From Streptomyces yatensis (GTDB taxonomy: Bacteria; Actinomycetota; Actinomycetes; Streptomycetales; Streptomycetaceae): a stretch of 64,000 nucleotides of DNA. Of the stretch, positions 63,269-64,000 are shown one piece after another. The stretch spans positions 4,464,001 through 4,528,000 of the forward strand of contig NZ_CP072941.1 in assembly GCF_018069625.1 (NCBI RefSeq), written 5' to 3'. Every line of letters starts with the position of its first letter. Within the stretch, counting starts at the first letter, position 1. The translations under genes were made by a program, and so were the position numbers. A model generated the notes under the pieces. The model ran no database searches, was not told the DNA's origin, and saw only the letters and a program-made list of their open reading frames with translations.

Positions 63269-63739
63269 CTAGCCCTCGGCGTCCTCCTCCTTGCCCGCGA
63301 GCTCGAACCAGACCCCCTTCGCATACGTGCCGACCGCGTCCCCCTCCGCCGTCCCCCACGCGTCGGCCAGGGCCGCCACCAGGCCGAGGCCGCGGCCGTG
63401 GAGGCGATCGCCCTCGGGGAGGCGGGCCGCGGTGGGGAGTTCGGCGGAGGCGTCGTAGACCAGGACGCGGAAGCGGGGCGGCTCGATCACCACGCGCAGC
63501 ATCAGGGAGTCGCCCTCGGCGTGCAGAAACGCGTTGGTGGCCAGCTCCGAGGTGCACAGCGTCGCCGTGTCGACCAGTTCCTCCTGCCCCACGGAGTTCA
63601 GCACACAGGCCACGAAGTCCCGGCAGACCTTGGAGGACGTCGGATGGCGGCTGCTCTGGAGGGTGTAGACGTACGGATCCCTGGAGGGGACGGGCGGGCG
63701 GCGTGGGGGACGGTCGTCGGACTCGTGATCGGAATCCAT
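63269..63739 (-). CDS. ATP-binding anti-sigma-type protein (GHKL)
   Basis: A 156-residue protein with N box CTSELATNAFLHAEG and G box HGRGLGLVAALADAWG. It is of the same family as the gene at 28629-29207. It faces a divergent XRE regulator, the arrangement of the many abaA/whiJ-like modules in Streptomyces. ATG at 63739 with AGGGAG upstream. Confidence 0.87.
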   Translation of the reverse strand: MDSDHESDDRPPRRPPVPSRDPYVYTLQSSRHPTSSKVCRDFVACVLNSVGQEELVDTATLCTSELATNAFLHAEGDSLMLRVVIEPPRFRVLVYDASAELPTAARLPEGDRLHGRGLGLVAALADAWGTAEGDAVGTYAKGVWFELAGKEEDAEG

Positions 63740-63897
63740 GGGGCAACTCCCTGTGAGGGGGCCGACAGCGCGCGTACCGTTACGGCGATCAACGCGCAGT
63801 AGCGGCAACAGCACCTACGGTAGGGCAGCGATGCAAACAACTGCTACGGTCCCGTTGAATTTCCCCGACAATTACTCCTTGAGGGTTACGGAGGACC

Positions 63898-64000
63898 ATG
63901 CCACCCAGGAGCGTCCCGACCGCGCGCCAAGTCCGGCTCGGTACAGAACTCAGGAGGATGCGCGAAGGCGCGGGTCTCAGCATTCAGGAGGCCGCCGACC
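63898..64000 (+). CDS. XRE-family (helix-turn-helix) regulator, N-terminal part
   Basis: Only the first 34 codons are in the window: MPPRSVPTARQVRLGTELRR and onward into GAGLSIQEAAD, the start of an XRE-type helix-turn-helix as found in WhiJ-like (HTH + DUF5753) proteins. ACGGAGGACC precedes the ATG. The 158-bp gap to the divergent ATPase gene holds both promoters. Confidence 0.8.
   Translation, partial: MPPRSVPTARQVRLGTELRRMREGAGLSIQEAAD

Overview
The window looks like a piece of a Streptomyces chromosome. GC content and third-position GC are very high. Start codons are often GTG. The right half carries the actinobacterial block guaB3-guaB-ECF sigma-bldM-whiD-(LysR, MOSC, SDR)-groEL1-groES, with the sporulation regulators BldM and WhiD divergently transcribed. 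I recognise this block from S. coelicolor (bldM/whiD neighbourhood) and, in outline, from Mycobacterium (guaB3-guaB2-sigD-whiB3-groEL1-groES). Identifications rest on reading translated sequence; no database search was possible.

Left third (1-33.8 kb): an acyl-CoA and side-chain catabolism region. It holds two pairs of a thiolase-like lipid-transfer protein (Ltp) with a DUF35 zinc-ribbon/OB-fold partner, four acyl-CoA dehydrogenases, two crotonase-fold proteins, an SDR, an aldehyde dehydrogenase, a zinc alcohol dehydrogenase, a FAD monooxygenase, a flavin reductase, a two-domain acetate-CoA-ligase-type synthetase, a FadD, a cyclase-family hydrolase, a DoxX protein, an MFS transporter, and TetR and GlxA/AraC regulators. 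The gene set resembles steroid or isoprenoid side-chain degradation ending in aldolytic (Ltp-DUF35) cleavage, but no ring-cleavage genes are visible and the substrate is unknown. The main discovery is a shared palindrome, CTGAYGG-N-CCGTCAG, at seven positions (plus one degenerate copy). The copies precede nearly every transcription unit of this region, often only about 20 bp upstream of the start codon, so these genes look like one previously unlinked regulon. Inserted among them are a VOC protein, a PQQ-propeller Ser/Thr kinase, two small secreted paralogues and a PdxH-like protein.

Middle (33.8-48.8 kb): signalling and envelope genes. There is a membrane pseudokinase that has lost every catalytic motif, next to an intact membrane Ser/Thr kinase; a serine-hydrolase lipoprotein; glpD; a nucleotide-sugar dehydrogenase homologue that lacks the catalytic cysteine; a large secreted single-pass protein; an MreB/Mbl-type actin; and two related small membrane proteins.

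Right (48.8-64 kb): purine synthesis (guaB3, guaB), development (ECF sigma, bldM, whiD) and heat shock (groES-groEL1). An exact sigma-BldN-type promoter lies upstream of bldM. Two CIRCE operators and a consensus housekeeping promoter lie upstream of groES. After these come a polysaccharide-deacetylase lipoprotein, a THUMP-like methyltransferase, a plant-like BAHD acyltransferase (unusual in bacteria), and an ATP-binding anti-sigma-type protein divergent from an XRE regulator that runs off the window.

Across the window, many gaps between genes, and low-complexity linkers inside several proteins, consist of short GC-rich tandem repeats. No tRNA, rRNA, CRISPR array, insertion sequence or prophage was seen.
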